Shown here in pieces: positions 1 through 9,214 of a stretch of DNA of 64,000 nt. Every line of letters starts with the position of its first letter. Position 1 is the stretch's first letter. The position numbers were made by a program, and so were the translations under genes. This DNA is from Bartonella harrusi (lineage in GTDB: Bacteria > Pseudomonadota > Alphaproteobacteria > Rhizobiales > Rhizobiaceae), in NCBI RefSeq assembly GCF_024297065.1, contig NZ_CP101114.1, positions 744,001-808,000 of the forward strand. The letters run 5' to 3'. A model generated the notes under the pieces. The model was given only the letters and a program-made list of their open reading frames with translations. It was not told where the DNA came from and made no database searches.

Positions 1-1107
1 GTTGAATTTTTAGCCGCCTCAATGACATATGATATGACAAATACAGATAAGTTAAATGATTTTCGACGTGAAGCATTAAGGCTAGGTATTAAGGTGATTG
101 CACCTTGTGTGCAAACATCACATCGTGTTTTTGAAGTTGGTGATAACTGTATTTATTATTCTCTTGCTGCTATTAAAGGGGTAGGGGAAGCCGTTGTTGA
201 TCATCTTGTCGCTTGCCGTGGAAATAAACCTTTTAGAGATTTAGAAGATTTTTGTGAGCGTATTGATCCCCGTATTGTTAATAAGCGTGCGATGGAAAGT
301 TTGGTTTGTGCTGGTGCTTTTGATTGCTTTCATATTGCCCGTGAGGTTTTATTGGCAAGTCTTGAAACACTTCATGCACGTGCACTTCGTATTCTCGAAG
401 ACAATGCTAGTGGACAGATTGATATATTCGGGATGACAGGTGGATTAAAAGAGCCTTTGATTTTATCGCAAACATCTCCTTGGTTATCAGATGAAAAGCT
501 TCATCGAGAATTTCAAGCAATAGGTTTTTATTTTTCTGCGCATCCTTTGGATGAGTATCAAGCGATTCTTGCTAAAAAACGCGTACAGACGTGGGCTCAT
601 TTTGCCAATGCCGTTAGAGGAGGAGCTGTTGCCGCTAGACTTGCTGGAACTGTTGTAGCAAAACAAGTTCGTAAAACAAAATCCGGTAAGAAAATGGGGA
701 TTATTCATTTTTCTGATACGAGTGGACAATATGAGACAGTTCTCTTTTCTGAGACGCTTTCGGATTATGAAGAGATATTAGAGCTTGGAAAATCTTTTAT
801 CATTACAGTGAGTGCTGAAAATCGCTCTGAAGGTGTAAGTTTGCGACTTGAGACAGTTCATTCTTTGGAACAAGAGGTATTACAGCATCATAAAATGATG
901 CGCCTTTTTATAAAAAAAGTCGATATGCTTGCACAAATTGAGAAAAATTTGCATCCTAGTGGAAATGGAGAAGTTGGGATTATTCTTCTTCAAGAGGATG
1001 GAGTAAAGGAGGTCGAATTTGCACTTCCAAACCGATATAAGGTTAATTCACGGGTGGCAAATGCTATGAAGGCAATTCAGGGTGTTGTTGATGTGGAATT
1101 GGTTTAA
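1..1107 (+). CDS. dnaE: DNA polymerase III subunit alpha, C-terminal part
   Basis: This is the 3' end of the gene for the replicative polymerase catalytic subunit; the reading frame is open from base 1, so the start lies outside the window. The visible 368 residues cover the end of the helix-hairpin-helix region (around IKGVGEAVVDHLV), the linker, and an OB-fold domain (around residues 205-300 of this fragment, LAGTVVAKQVRKTKSGKKMG) that binds single-stranded DNA. The polymerase and PHP domains are not visible. The identification rests on strong family resemblance. No partner gene follows on the same strand. Confidence 0.93.
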   Translation, partial: VEFLAASMTYDMTNTDKLNDFRREALRLGIKVIAPCVQTSHRVFEVGDNCIYYSLAAIKGVGEAVVDHLVACRGNKPFRDLEDFCERIDPRIVNKRAMESLVCAGAFDCFHIAREVLLASLETLHARALRILEDNASGQIDIFGMTGGLKEPLILSQTSPWLSDEKLHREFQAIGFYFSAHPLDEYQAILAKKRVQTWAHFANAVRGGAVAARLAGTVVAKQVRKTKSGKKMGIIHFSDTSGQYETVLFSETLSDYEEILELGKSFIITVSAENRSEGVSLRLETVHSLEQEVLQHHKMMRLFIKKVDMLAQIEKNLHPSGNGEVGIILLQEDGVKEVEFALPNRYKVNSRVANAMKAIQGVVDVELV

Positions 1108-1273
1108 ATCAAGAGTTGTAAGGTGATTGCTTATTGGGAACTATATTTTTTGCGCGGGAATTTCATTTTATTTGAATCAGATTCTCAATTTTGAAAGTTC
1201 TTACTTTATTGGATAAATGAGATAAGTTACTCATTCATAATAATAATTTATCATTTTTTTATATTGAATTAAC

Positions 1274-1735
1274 CTCCGAGTATTACAAGATTCTTTCATC
1301 TTAAATCTTCTTATTTTGAGTGAGGTAGAATAATGTTTCTGCATGTCATAAGCAGGGCTGATGTGTGGGTAAAAAACGTTTAGAAAGAAGTAAAAGTGTC
1401 TGTTATGAATCAACTTAATGCAAGGGCTGTCGCAACATTGGGGGGCAGTAGAGAGCATGATAGTGTCAGCTTACTCTTTCATAAGTTTGCAAGATATTGA
1501 TTTATAAAGATAATTTACTGTTTTGCCTGTTGAGTCAGACCCCCAAATATTGTAAGATTCTCTCATCTCAAATCATTTCATTTTGAATCAATTAAAGTCA
1601 CTTATTTGCACGTCATAAGCGGGGTTATCGTATGGGTAAAAAACGTTTAGAAAGGAGTAAAAGTTCCTGTTATGAATCGTCTAAATAGCAAGAACTGTTG
1701 CAACATTGGGGAGCGTATCGGCTTGCTCTTTCATA
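1274..1735. repeat. Imperfect direct repeat, two copies about 200 bp each
   Basis: Copy A (about 1274-1485) and copy B (about 1541-1735) share long stretches in the same order: a TTGTAAGATTC-like start, CATGTCATAAGC/CACGTCATAAGC, a GGGTAAAAAACGTTTAGAAA block followed by GTAAAAG, TGTTATGAATC, CGCAACATTGGGG/TGCAACATTGGGG and TTGCTCTTTCATAAG-like ends. They lie in the 758-bp spacer between dnaE and the monooxygenase gene. No convincing gene is present. A 75-residue minus-strand frame (1231-1458) covers copy A but does not survive in copy B. Confidence 0.75.
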
Positions 1736-1865
1736 AGCGTAGAGATGGTGGTGCATAATGATTTTTACACTATATTTATCCACTGGCGGTGCCGTGAAAT
1801 GAGACACATCTCAGCGTTATAAGTTTAAAAAAATATTTTTGATTTATGGAAAATGTGAGGGAACT

Positions 1866-3116
1866 TTATAAGTTTTTATGATATCTCTTTGTGCGATCCA
1901 TAGCGTCGTACATATAAAGCCAATTAAGGCTAGACATGATACTTTCTGGTGTACGAATTTTCATGATGAAATTACGGGCAATTGCCATAGGTCCAGTTGC
2001 ATGGTAGGTCATTCTATTAAAATCTCCGCGTTTTTTTACGGCTTTCATTCGGGGAGACCGTATTTTTTCGTAAAGTAAAAGCGCCCTGGTTAAGGAGAGA
2101 TCTTTACAAGAAAGTGCTTGTGCTAATATAGCAGCATCTTCGATCGCCATAGCAGCACCTTGCGCTGCAAAGGGTAAAGTTGCATGTGCACTGTCCCCAA
2201 CGAAGACTTGTCTTTCTAAACCTAAAAAACGATTCTTTTTCATATGAAAGAGTGGCCAATAACTCCACTCATCAATGTGATCAAAGATTTGCAAAATTTG
2301 CCGATTCCACCCTTTAAAAAGAGATTTCAAATTTTCTTTATTGCCTTTATGAGCCCATCCTTCCTTTGCATTTTTTCCACGCGTAATGGCCACAAAATTA
2401 AAAACCTTTGCGGATGATTGAATGGGATAGACAACAAGATGGTTTTGGGGTCCCATCCAGGCGGTAATTGTCTGCGTATTTTGTAATAAAGAACGAAAGT
2501 TTTGAGGAAGATTGTCAAATTTTGCTGTAGCGCGCCAAGCAATAAAGCCACTAAAATCTGCTCTTTCATGAAAAGGAGCCAATTTTCGGAGTGTTGACCA
2601 AACTCCATCGCATCCGATGAGAAGCGATGTTGAATACAACTGCGGTTGTTGTTTAGTTGATGTATCTGTCTTTTTTGTTTTTATATGAATACTGTTGTTA
2701 GCAGCCGTTTGGGTAGATGATATAAGCGTTTCGCCTGTTTTGTATTTGATAAAAGGATTCTCTATAACAGCATTGTATAAAACTTTTTGTAAAGCTGCGC
2801 GGTGAATTGTAATATAAGGGGCTTTCCAATTTTTTTCTGTTAAATTGATAAGATCAATGTGCAGTCGCGTTTTTAGAGATACCCCTTCTCGTAACTCAAA
2901 AAAATGTGGTATTGTTCCTTCGTTAATAAGTTTATTAAGAATCTCCCAATGTGCTAAAATACGGGTTGCATTTGGGGTAAGCTGAATACCCGCTCCTACA
3001 GCGTCAAGCTGTTTGCACTTTTCTATAAGTGTACTTGTAATTCCTTTATGGGCAAGAGCCAAAGCAGTGCTTAAACCAGCAATACCTCCTCCAATGATTA
3101 TTGGGGCGTGGTCCAT
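1866..3116 (-). CDS. FAD-dependent monooxygenase (UbiH/salicylate hydroxylase type)
   Basis: A 416-residue flavoprotein monooxygenase. The N-terminus has the Rossmann dinucleotide motif GGGIAGLSTALALAHKG. A central LIGCDGVWS carries the DG motif, and FVGDSAHATLPFAAQG is the GD motif that contacts FAD ribityl and phosphate. The family hydroxylates aromatic or quinone-like substrates using NAD(P)H and oxygen; the substrate here cannot be told. The start at 3116 is preferred over the upstream in-frame ATG at 3182 because AAAGGA lies 6 bases before it and the protein then begins directly at the FAD motif. It follows the small zinc protein gene by 35 bp and is probably cotranscribed. Confidence 0.85.
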   Translation of the reverse strand: MDHAPIIIGGGIAGLSTALALAHKGITSTLIEKCKQLDAVGAGIQLTPNATRILAHWEILNKLINEGTIPHFFELREGVSLKTRLHIDLINLTEKNWKAPYITIHRAALQKVLYNAVIENPFIKYKTGETLISSTQTAANNSIHIKTKKTDTSTKQQPQLYSTSLLIGCDGVWSTLRKLAPFHERADFSGFIAWRATAKFDNLPQNFRSLLQNTQTITAWMGPQNHLVVYPIQSSAKVFNFVAITRGKNAKEGWAHKGNKENLKSLFKGWNRQILQIFDHIDEWSYWPLFHMKKNRFLGLERQVFVGDSAHATLPFAAQGAAMAIEDAAILAQALSCKDLSLTRALLLYEKIRSPRMKAVKKRGDFNRMTYHATGPMAIARNFIMKIRTPESIMSSLNWLYMYDAMDRTKRYHKNL

Positions 3117-3151
3117 GCATTTTCCTTTATATTGAAAGAGCAGAAAATGCG

Positions 3152-3400
3152 CTATAATGCATTGTTTGGATGGTATAAACATCCGGGTGGATTTGTTTGA
3201 TCGTACAATAATGAGAAATTATAGCGATAAAGTGTTGAACAATAAGGGCAGATTTTTTCATCCATTGATCCCATATCAATAAAAATATGAGGATGATCGA
3301 ATGGTTGTGTTGCGCCTACACACATGAACTCTTTTACACCAATTTCGATTGTTTTATATCCGAGATCATTTTGGAAGTGGGGAATGTTGTGATCGGCCAT
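3152..3400 (-). CDS. Small zinc-finger protein (CHCC type, NDUFS6-like)
   Basis: An 82-residue protein with the pattern C-VGA...HPHIFIDMG...CPYC, which matches the CHCC zinc-finger family related to the mitochondrial complex I subunit NDUFS6. The conserved Cys, His and Cys-Cys would bind one zinc ion. The start at 3400 gives the typical short N-terminus; three extra codons upstream are possible. It sits immediately upstream of the FAD monooxygenase on the same strand. The role in alphaproteobacteria is probably respiratory-chain assembly, by family inference only. Confidence 0.8.
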   Translation of the reverse strand: MADHNIPHFQNDLGYKTIEIGVKEFMCVGATQPFDHPHIFIDMGSMDEKICPYCSTLYRYNFSLLYDQTNPPGCLYHPNNAL

Positions 3401-3727
3401 GATAGACAAGCTCCGAATAAATTGCTTAAATCAGATATGACTTGGGTTGTTTATTTTACATGTATGAGTTTGTAATAAAGCTTATAACAATGCAAGGTGC
3501 TTTTTAAGATAAACCAAAGATCTTTTTATTACTCATATTCGTTACCGTATTTTTAGTATTTTGTGCACTTGAATATTTTCAAGTACTTTGCAAGTTTACA
3601 TGCAAATAACATAGGAAAAATTGATCAGTTGAATATGTTATTATTACAGTAACATATCATAAAGTGTTCTATGAGAAAGTGATCAATCATGGGCTTAGAA
3701 AGTATAGAGAAAGATTAGCTAGAATAT
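3401..3727. other. Intergenic spacer, divergent
   Basis: About 327 bp between the minus-strand zinc protein gene and plus-strand ppk. It is AT-rich and must carry divergent promoters. No gene, RNA or strong hairpin was recognised. Confidence 0.5.
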
Positions 3728-5908
3728 ATGAAACAGAGGGTTGAAGATCAGATTACTCTATCGGATATAACAATGAAAAGTTCGATGCGGTTTATTAATA
3801 GAGAATTTTCATGGTTACAATTTAATACTCGTGTATTGATGGAAGCTGCAAATACAAAGCATCCTTTACTAGAACGCCTTCAATTTCTTTCGATTTCAGC
3901 AGCAAATCTTGATGAATTTTTTATGGTTCGTGTTGCTGGCCTTGCTGCTCAAATTCGTGATGGAATTACAACATGTAGCGCAGATGGGCGCACACCACAG
4001 CAGCAACTTGATTTTGTGTTAGGTGAAATTTCACGTTTACAGCTTCATCAATTACAAGAACTGCGTATTTTAGATCACGAATTAAGACAGAATGATATTG
4101 AAATTGTTGGTTCTGAGAGACTTTCAGAAAGTGAAAAATCATGGCTTGAACAATATTTTTTTGAGACAATTTATCCTGTTTTAAAACCTTTCCCTCTTGA
4201 TTCCTCTCATTCTTTTCCCTTTATCCCTAATTTAGGGCTTTCACTTGCTCTCCAATTGTCGCGGTGCGTTGATCAACATACCCATAGAGTCTTGTTACCT
4301 GTTCCAGTGAACTTGAAGCGTTTTATTCTTCTTCCTCAAGAAGGCAATCACTTTCGTTTTATTGCCTGTGAAGATGTTATGAGCCTTTTTATCAACCGTC
4401 TATTTCCTGATTATAAAGTTGATGGAATGGGGACATTTAGAGTGATTCGTGATAGTGATATTGAAGTGGAAGAAGAGGCTGAAGATCTTGTTCATTTTTT
4501 TGAAAATGCTCTGAAAAGACGCCGCCGTGGGCAGGTTATTCGCGTTGAATTTGATGCGAAAATGCCAAAGGGTTTATGCCAATTTATAACCGATGCTCTT
4601 TCTGTTCCTGATAATTGCATGAGTGTTCTTGATGGATTATTGGCGCTTAATATGCTGTCAGAAGTTGTATCTATTCCACGTGATGACTTAAAATTTTTAC
4701 CTTATAATCCTCGTTTTCCTGAATATCTTCGGAAACATAATGGTGATTGCTTTGCGGCTATTCGTGAAAATGATATGATCATTCACCACCCTTATGAATC
4801 CTTTGATGTTGTTGTGCAATTTTTACGTCAGGCTGCTAGCGATCCTGATGTTATAGAAATCAAACAAACCCTTTATCGCACATCAAATGATAGCCCCATT
4901 GTTAGCGCTTTGATTGAAGCTGCTGAAAAGGGGAAATCTGTGACGGCTTTGGTAGAACTTAAAGCACGTTTTGATGAGGAAGCAAATATTCGTTGGGCAC
5001 GTGATCTTGAGCACGCAGGTGTGCACGTTTTTTTTGGTTTTATTGCATTAAAAACACATGCTAAGATGTCATTGATTATGAGGCGTGAAGGAAAACGTCT
5101 TTGTTCTTACGTTCATCTTGGCACTGGAAATTATCATCCAGTGAATGCCAAGGTTTATACCGATCTTTCTTTTTTTACTACTGATGATGATATTGCCCAT
5201 GATGTTGCATTATTGTTCAATTATATTGCTCAATATAAACGTCCAAATAAAGCAATGAAGATTGCTTTTTCTCCTTTAACATTGCGGAGTCGTATTCTTC
5301 AGCATATTGAAAAAGAAATTACTAATGCACAACAGGGATTGTTTGCTGCTGTCTGGATGAAAGTTAATGCATTGGTTGATCCTGAAATTATTGATGCTTT
5401 ATATCGTGCTAGTCAAGCGGGTGTGCAGGTTGATCTGGTGGTGCGAGGCATATGCTGTTTGCGTCCTGATATTCCAGAAATTTCAGATAATATTCGTGTA
5501 AAATCAATTGTAGGGCGGTTTTTAGAACATAGTCGCATTTTTTGTTTTGGGAATGGTCAAGATCTGCCCAATGAAAGTGCAGTTGTTTATTTGGGATCGG
5601 CTGATATGATGCCTCGAAATCTCGATCATCGTATTGAAATACTGGTACCAGTTGTTAATAAAATGGTTCGTAAGCATATTCTTTTACAAATTATGCTTGC
5701 TAATATTATTGATAATCAACAAAGCTTTGATATACTAAACAGTGGAACATCAAGACGTATAACACCACAAAGAGGTGAAAGTCCGTTTAATGCGCAGGAG
5801 TATTTTATGGCCAAAGCAGGTCTTTTAGGGTGGAAGGAAACGTTTGAGTCTTCTGCTTCGCATTTGGTTGCGTTGCATCGGCAGTATGCCAAATTGCGTA
5901 AAGACTGA
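3728..5908 (+). CDS. ppk: Polyphosphate kinase 1
   Basis: A 726-residue PPK1, which reversibly transfers the ATP gamma phosphate to inorganic polyphosphate. The N domain starts at SMRFINREFSWLQFN. The two catalytic-site histidines are visible: H444 in THAKMSLIMRREGK, the residue autophosphorylated in the family, and H601 in LEHSRIFCFGN. The length matches PPK1. A shorter start at MKSSMRF (3773) is possible. The gene ends 6 bp before ppx, so the two opposing polyphosphate enzymes form an operon. Confidence 0.95.
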   Translation: MKQRVEDQITLSDITMKSSMRFINREFSWLQFNTRVLMEAANTKHPLLERLQFLSISAANLDEFFMVRVAGLAAQIRDGITTCSADGRTPQQQLDFVLGEISRLQLHQLQELRILDHELRQNDIEIVGSERLSESEKSWLEQYFFETIYPVLKPFPLDSSHSFPFIPNLGLSLALQLSRCVDQHTHRVLLPVPVNLKRFILLPQEGNHFRFIACEDVMSLFINRLFPDYKVDGMGTFRVIRDSDIEVEEEAEDLVHFFENALKRRRRGQVIRVEFDAKMPKGLCQFITDALSVPDNCMSVLDGLLALNMLSEVVSIPRDDLKFLPYNPRFPEYLRKHNGDCFAAIRENDMIIHHPYESFDVVVQFLRQAASDPDVIEIKQTLYRTSNDSPIVSALIEAAEKGKSVTALVELKARFDEEANIRWARDLEHAGVHVFFGFIALKTHAKMSLIMRREGKRLCSYVHLGTGNYHPVNAKVYTDLSFFTTDDDIAHDVALLFNYIAQYKRPNKAMKIAFSPLTLRSRILQHIEKEITNAQQGLFAAVWMKVNALVDPEIIDALYRASQAGVQVDLVVRGICCLRPDIPEISDNIRVKSIVGRFLEHSRIFCFGNGQDLPNESAVVYLGSADMMPRNLDHRIEILVPVVNKMVRKHILLQIMLANIIDNQQSFDILNSGTSRRITPQRGESPFNAQEYFMAKAGLLGWKETFESSASHLVALHRQYAKLRKD

Positions 5909-5914
5909 AATCCC

Positions 5915-7426
5915 ATGACATATATAAATGCCCAGGGCCGACTGAAAGGGTGTAAACCTGTCGCTGTTATCGATATTGGTTCAAATTCTGTTCGACTTGT
6001 TATTTATGAAGGTTTTGTTCGTTCACCTACAGTCTTATTTAATGAAAAAGTTCTCTGTGGTCTTGGTCAAGGTGTAGCAGAAACTGGATTTTTAGAAGAA
6101 AAATCCATGAAAATGGCTTTGCGAGCATTAAAACGGTTTCGTGCACTTTGTCGACAGATTGGAGCAGAAGATATCTATACATTAGCAACAGCAGCAGCGA
6201 GGGAAGCTAAAAACGGATCAGCATTTATTCAAAATGCGGAAAATATTTTGCAAAATAAAATATATCTTCTTTCAGGAAGTGAGGAAGCTCTTTATTCAGC
6301 ATATGGGGTTATTTCTACTTTTTATCAACCAAAGGGTATTTGTGGAGATCTTGGTGGTGGAAGTCTTGAACTCATTAATATTGATAACTCTCATGTAGGT
6401 GAGGGCATAACTCTGCCGTTAGGTGGTTTACGACTACAATATATGTCCAATAATGATATTGCGGTTGCTACAAAAATTGTCCATGAGCATTTTGCTAAAG
6501 CTGCTGTTATTCGTAAAGGTATGGCGCGTTGTTTTTACGCAGTAGGAGGAACTTGGCGTAATTTGGCAAAACTTCATATGGTAACAAAACATTATCCGTT
6601 ACCTGTTATGCATGGTTATGAAGTTGATGCTGTTGAAATGAAGGACTTCTTACGTTTTGTCGTGAGTGGCAGTATCGATAATATGAAAGAGATTTCAGCT
6701 GTTTCAAAAAATCGCCGTCAACTCTTATCTTATGGAGCGATTGTTCTTATTGAGCTCATTCAGTCTATGGGATTTGAAAAAATAATCTTTTCTGGAGCTG
6801 GAGTTCGCGAAGGTTTTCTTTATTCAAAATTGCCACAAGAGATTCGTGTTTCAGATCCTCTCATTGCTGCTTGCACTGAAATGGCTATTCTACGAGCGCG
6901 CTCACCAAAGCAGGCAGAAGAACTTATTGATTTCACTACCAATGCTTTTGATGTTTTTGGAATTTCAGAGACTGAAAATGAATGTCGTTACCGTAAAGCA
7001 GCTTGTCTTCTTGCGGATATTGGTTGGCGTATACATCCAGATTATCGAGGCAATGAAGCGGCTCATCGGATCGCATTGGGATCTTATCCGGGAATTTCTC
7101 ATGAGGGGCGCCTTTATGCTGCGCTGGCGGTTTTTTTTCGCAATAAGGGGTTGTTGATTGATGCAGAATCCATACCTCTTTTTCAATTAGCAAGCAGAAG
7201 TATAATTGAGAGAGCACACATTCTTGGTGAGATCATGCGTCTTGCTCATCTTTTTAGCGCGTCTACCGCTGGAATTTTACCCCATTTTTCATGGCATAAA
7301 AAGACAGATCATATTGTTTTGTGTGTTCCAAGGCGTTATGTTGATTTATTAGGGGAACGCCCCCTCACGCGTCTCAAAAAATTATCAAAAATAATAAAAT
7401 TGCCTCTTTCTTTTGAAACTTTCTGA
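5915..7426 (+). CDS. ppx: Exopolyphosphatase / Ppx-GppA phosphatase
   Basis: A 503-residue protein of the Ppx/GppA family, which belongs to the ASKHA fold and releases phosphate from polyphosphate ends (or hydrolyses pppGpp). The motif AVIDIGSNSVRLVIYE near the N-terminus is the phosphate-1 loop, and GICGDLGGGSLELI is the second nucleotide-binding loop. The C-terminal half holds the helical extension seen in alphaproteobacterial forms. It follows ppk by 6 bp and is probably translated from the same mRNA. Confidence 0.93.
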   Translation: MTYINAQGRLKGCKPVAVIDIGSNSVRLVIYEGFVRSPTVLFNEKVLCGLGQGVAETGFLEEKSMKMALRALKRFRALCRQIGAEDIYTLATAAAREAKNGSAFIQNAENILQNKIYLLSGSEEALYSAYGVISTFYQPKGICGDLGGGSLELINIDNSHVGEGITLPLGGLRLQYMSNNDIAVATKIVHEHFAKAAVIRKGMARCFYAVGGTWRNLAKLHMVTKHYPLPVMHGYEVDAVEMKDFLRFVVSGSIDNMKEISAVSKNRRQLLSYGAIVLIELIQSMGFEKIIFSGAGVREGFLYSKLPQEIRVSDPLIAACTEMAILRARSPKQAEELIDFTTNAFDVFGISETENECRYRKAACLLADIGWRIHPDYRGNEAAHRIALGSYPGISHEGRLYAALAVFFRNKGLLIDAESIPLFQLASRSIIERAHILGEIMRLAHLFSASTAGILPHFSWHKKTDHIVLCVPRRYVDLLGERPLTRLKKLSKIIKLPLSFETF

Positions 7427-7925
7427 TTCTCTTTCTACTATATTAGGTTTATGTGTTTTGACCGCTCTACAGTTCTATTTTTGACTTATTGAGTTGTTCT
7501 TTTCATAAAGCATTTAATTTTTATGGTATTCTATGTAGAATATTATATCTCCTTACTTTTCTTTTTACGCTAAGCTGCAATTTTTAAATACAACAGGCTA
7601 TGTTTATAAAAAATCTATTGCTCTTTAAAATTGAAAGTTTTTTTTGTTGTTAAGATTTCATTATTGTTTGGGGAGCATCTTTCAGTTCATTGAAAATATG
7701 GATGGTATGATAGTGTAAAGAATTTTTCAAAATAGGAGTCCTTAAAATTTAATGAAAGCTCTTCTCTCTTCTTTAAATAAAACCAACTTAGTAAGTCGCT
7801 TGCTCATTTTTCTCTTTTTGATTTTCCATTAACTTTTTATATTACATGAGACATATAAGCTTCGTTAGAAGACTTGTATGACGATAATCACAGTATGCAA
7901 TATGCAAATGGTTGTTTTTTGTAAA
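7427..7925. other. Convergent intergenic spacer
   Basis: About 500 bp between the ends of ppx (+) and rnd (-). It is very AT-rich. The only frame of note is a 26-codon reading frame at 7752-7832 (hydrophobic C-terminal half, AGGAG 14 bp upstream), which is too short to call. No RNA gene was recognised. Confidence 0.5.
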
Positions 7926-9077
7926 TTAAAACTGTTTAGTTGTTATTTTCCCATCATGAAAATAAAACCCTATCTGGCCCTTGAGCATTTGTTCAGCTTT
8001 TTGACCAAATATTTCGTAGCGCCAACCATTCATAGCAGGGATCTTTTTCTTTATACAGCCATTTGCAATTTTTTCTAAATCATTGGAAGTTGCAATAATT
8101 TTAGGTGCAATACCGTTTTCGTTCGCAACGAGCTTTAATAAGACTTTGAGAAGCTCAATAACAGCCGTTGATGTTTCACCCAGTGGATTATATTTAGGAA
8201 GGGGAGGTAAGGTAGCAAGATCGATCTCCAATCCTTCATGGATAGCTTTGATTAATGTTTGTGTGTTGGAAAATTTATCCCAATTTTTATTTAGACTGCG
8301 CAAACGTTTTAAAGCAGATTCATCCTTTGGTTGTTGGGTCGCAATTTCGATAAGACATTCATCTTTCATGATATGACGACGTGGGATATTATATTTCCGT
8401 GCTTTGCGTTCACGCCAAGCGGCTATTTTTTGTAATACGGCAAGTTCACGCAGTTTTTTTACTTTGCCTTTTACTTTTTTCCATGCTTCATCTTCGGGCA
8501 TATCATAAGTTTTTGGATTTAAGAGAATTGCTATTTCATCATCCATCCAGTGAGTGCGTTGGTTTTTTTCTAATTGCTTTTTTAAGAAGAAGTAAACGTC
8601 TCTTAGATGGGTTACATCGGCAAGTGCATAGAGGAGTTGTTTTTCGGAAAGAGGGCGGTAACCCCAATCTGTAAAACGAGATGATTTATCAATTTGATGC
8701 CCCGTGCAGCGTTGTACAATTTGATCATAGGAGATAGAATCACCAAATCCGCAAATTGAGCCTGCGATTTGCGTATCGAAAAGAGGATAGGGAATGATGC
8801 CCTTAAGATGATAAATAGCTTCGATGTCTTGACGTGCAGCGTGAAAAACTTTGATGATTTTTTTATCGACCATGAGATCAAAAAATGCTTGTAAATTAAT
8901 ATCTGGTGCTTTTGGATCAATCAGCAGTGTGACATCTGGTGATGCAAGCTGAATTAAACACAGTTGAGGCCAAAACGTTGTTTCGCGGATAAATTCAGTA
9001 TCTACTGTTACAAAATCTGAGTTACGTAAAGCAGCAATGGCAATTTCAAGATCTGTTGTTTGTGTAATAAGATTCAT
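7926..9077 (-). CDS. rnd: Ribonuclease D
   Basis: A 383-residue 3'-5' exoribonuclease of the DEDD family that trims tRNA and other structured RNA 3' ends. Exonuclease motifs are visible: VDTEF (ExoI), FHAARQDIEAIY (ExoII) and YALADVTHLRDVY (ExoIII). An HRDC-type region follows around residues 210-290. The start was set at 9077 (MNLITQTTDLE) because the extra 44 upstream codons of the open frame are of low complexity and unlike the family. The 5' end is divergent from aspS, 137 bp away. Confidence 0.9.
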   Translation of the reverse strand: MNLITQTTDLEIAIAALRNSDFVTVDTEFIRETTFWPQLCLIQLASPDVTLLIDPKAPDINLQAFFDLMVDKKIIKVFHAARQDIEAIYHLKGIIPYPLFDTQIAGSICGFGDSISYDQIVQRCTGHQIDKSSRFTDWGYRPLSEKQLLYALADVTHLRDVYFFLKKQLEKNQRTHWMDDEIAILLNPKTYDMPEDEAWKKVKGKVKKLRELAVLQKIAAWRERKARKYNIPRRHIMKDECLIEIATQQPKDESALKRLRSLNKNWDKFSNTQTLIKAIHEGLEIDLATLPPLPKYNPLGETSTAVIELLKVLLKLVANENGIAPKIIATSNDLEKIANGCIKKKIPAMNGWRYEIFGQKAEQMLKGQIGFYFHDGKITTKQF

Positions 9078-9214
9078 CATTATTTTATTATAGCTAGATA
9101 AATTAAATTTGTCTTTTATTGACTTTTTTTTCGAGTCTTTATCCTCATATCTTGACAAACGGTTATTAAAAAGCGTTTGTAGCGCATATGAAATTATAAT
9201 AAAAGGCAAAAACT

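Noticed and set aside
1231..1458. 75-residue minus-strand open frame after dnaE
   Set aside because: It lies over one copy of the direct repeat, has no family resemblance, and the frame is not kept in the second copy.
7752..7832. 26-codon reading frame with a hydrophobic C-terminal half
   Set aside because: The AGGAG is 14 bp away, the frame is very short and the region is AT-rich; no support beyond chance.
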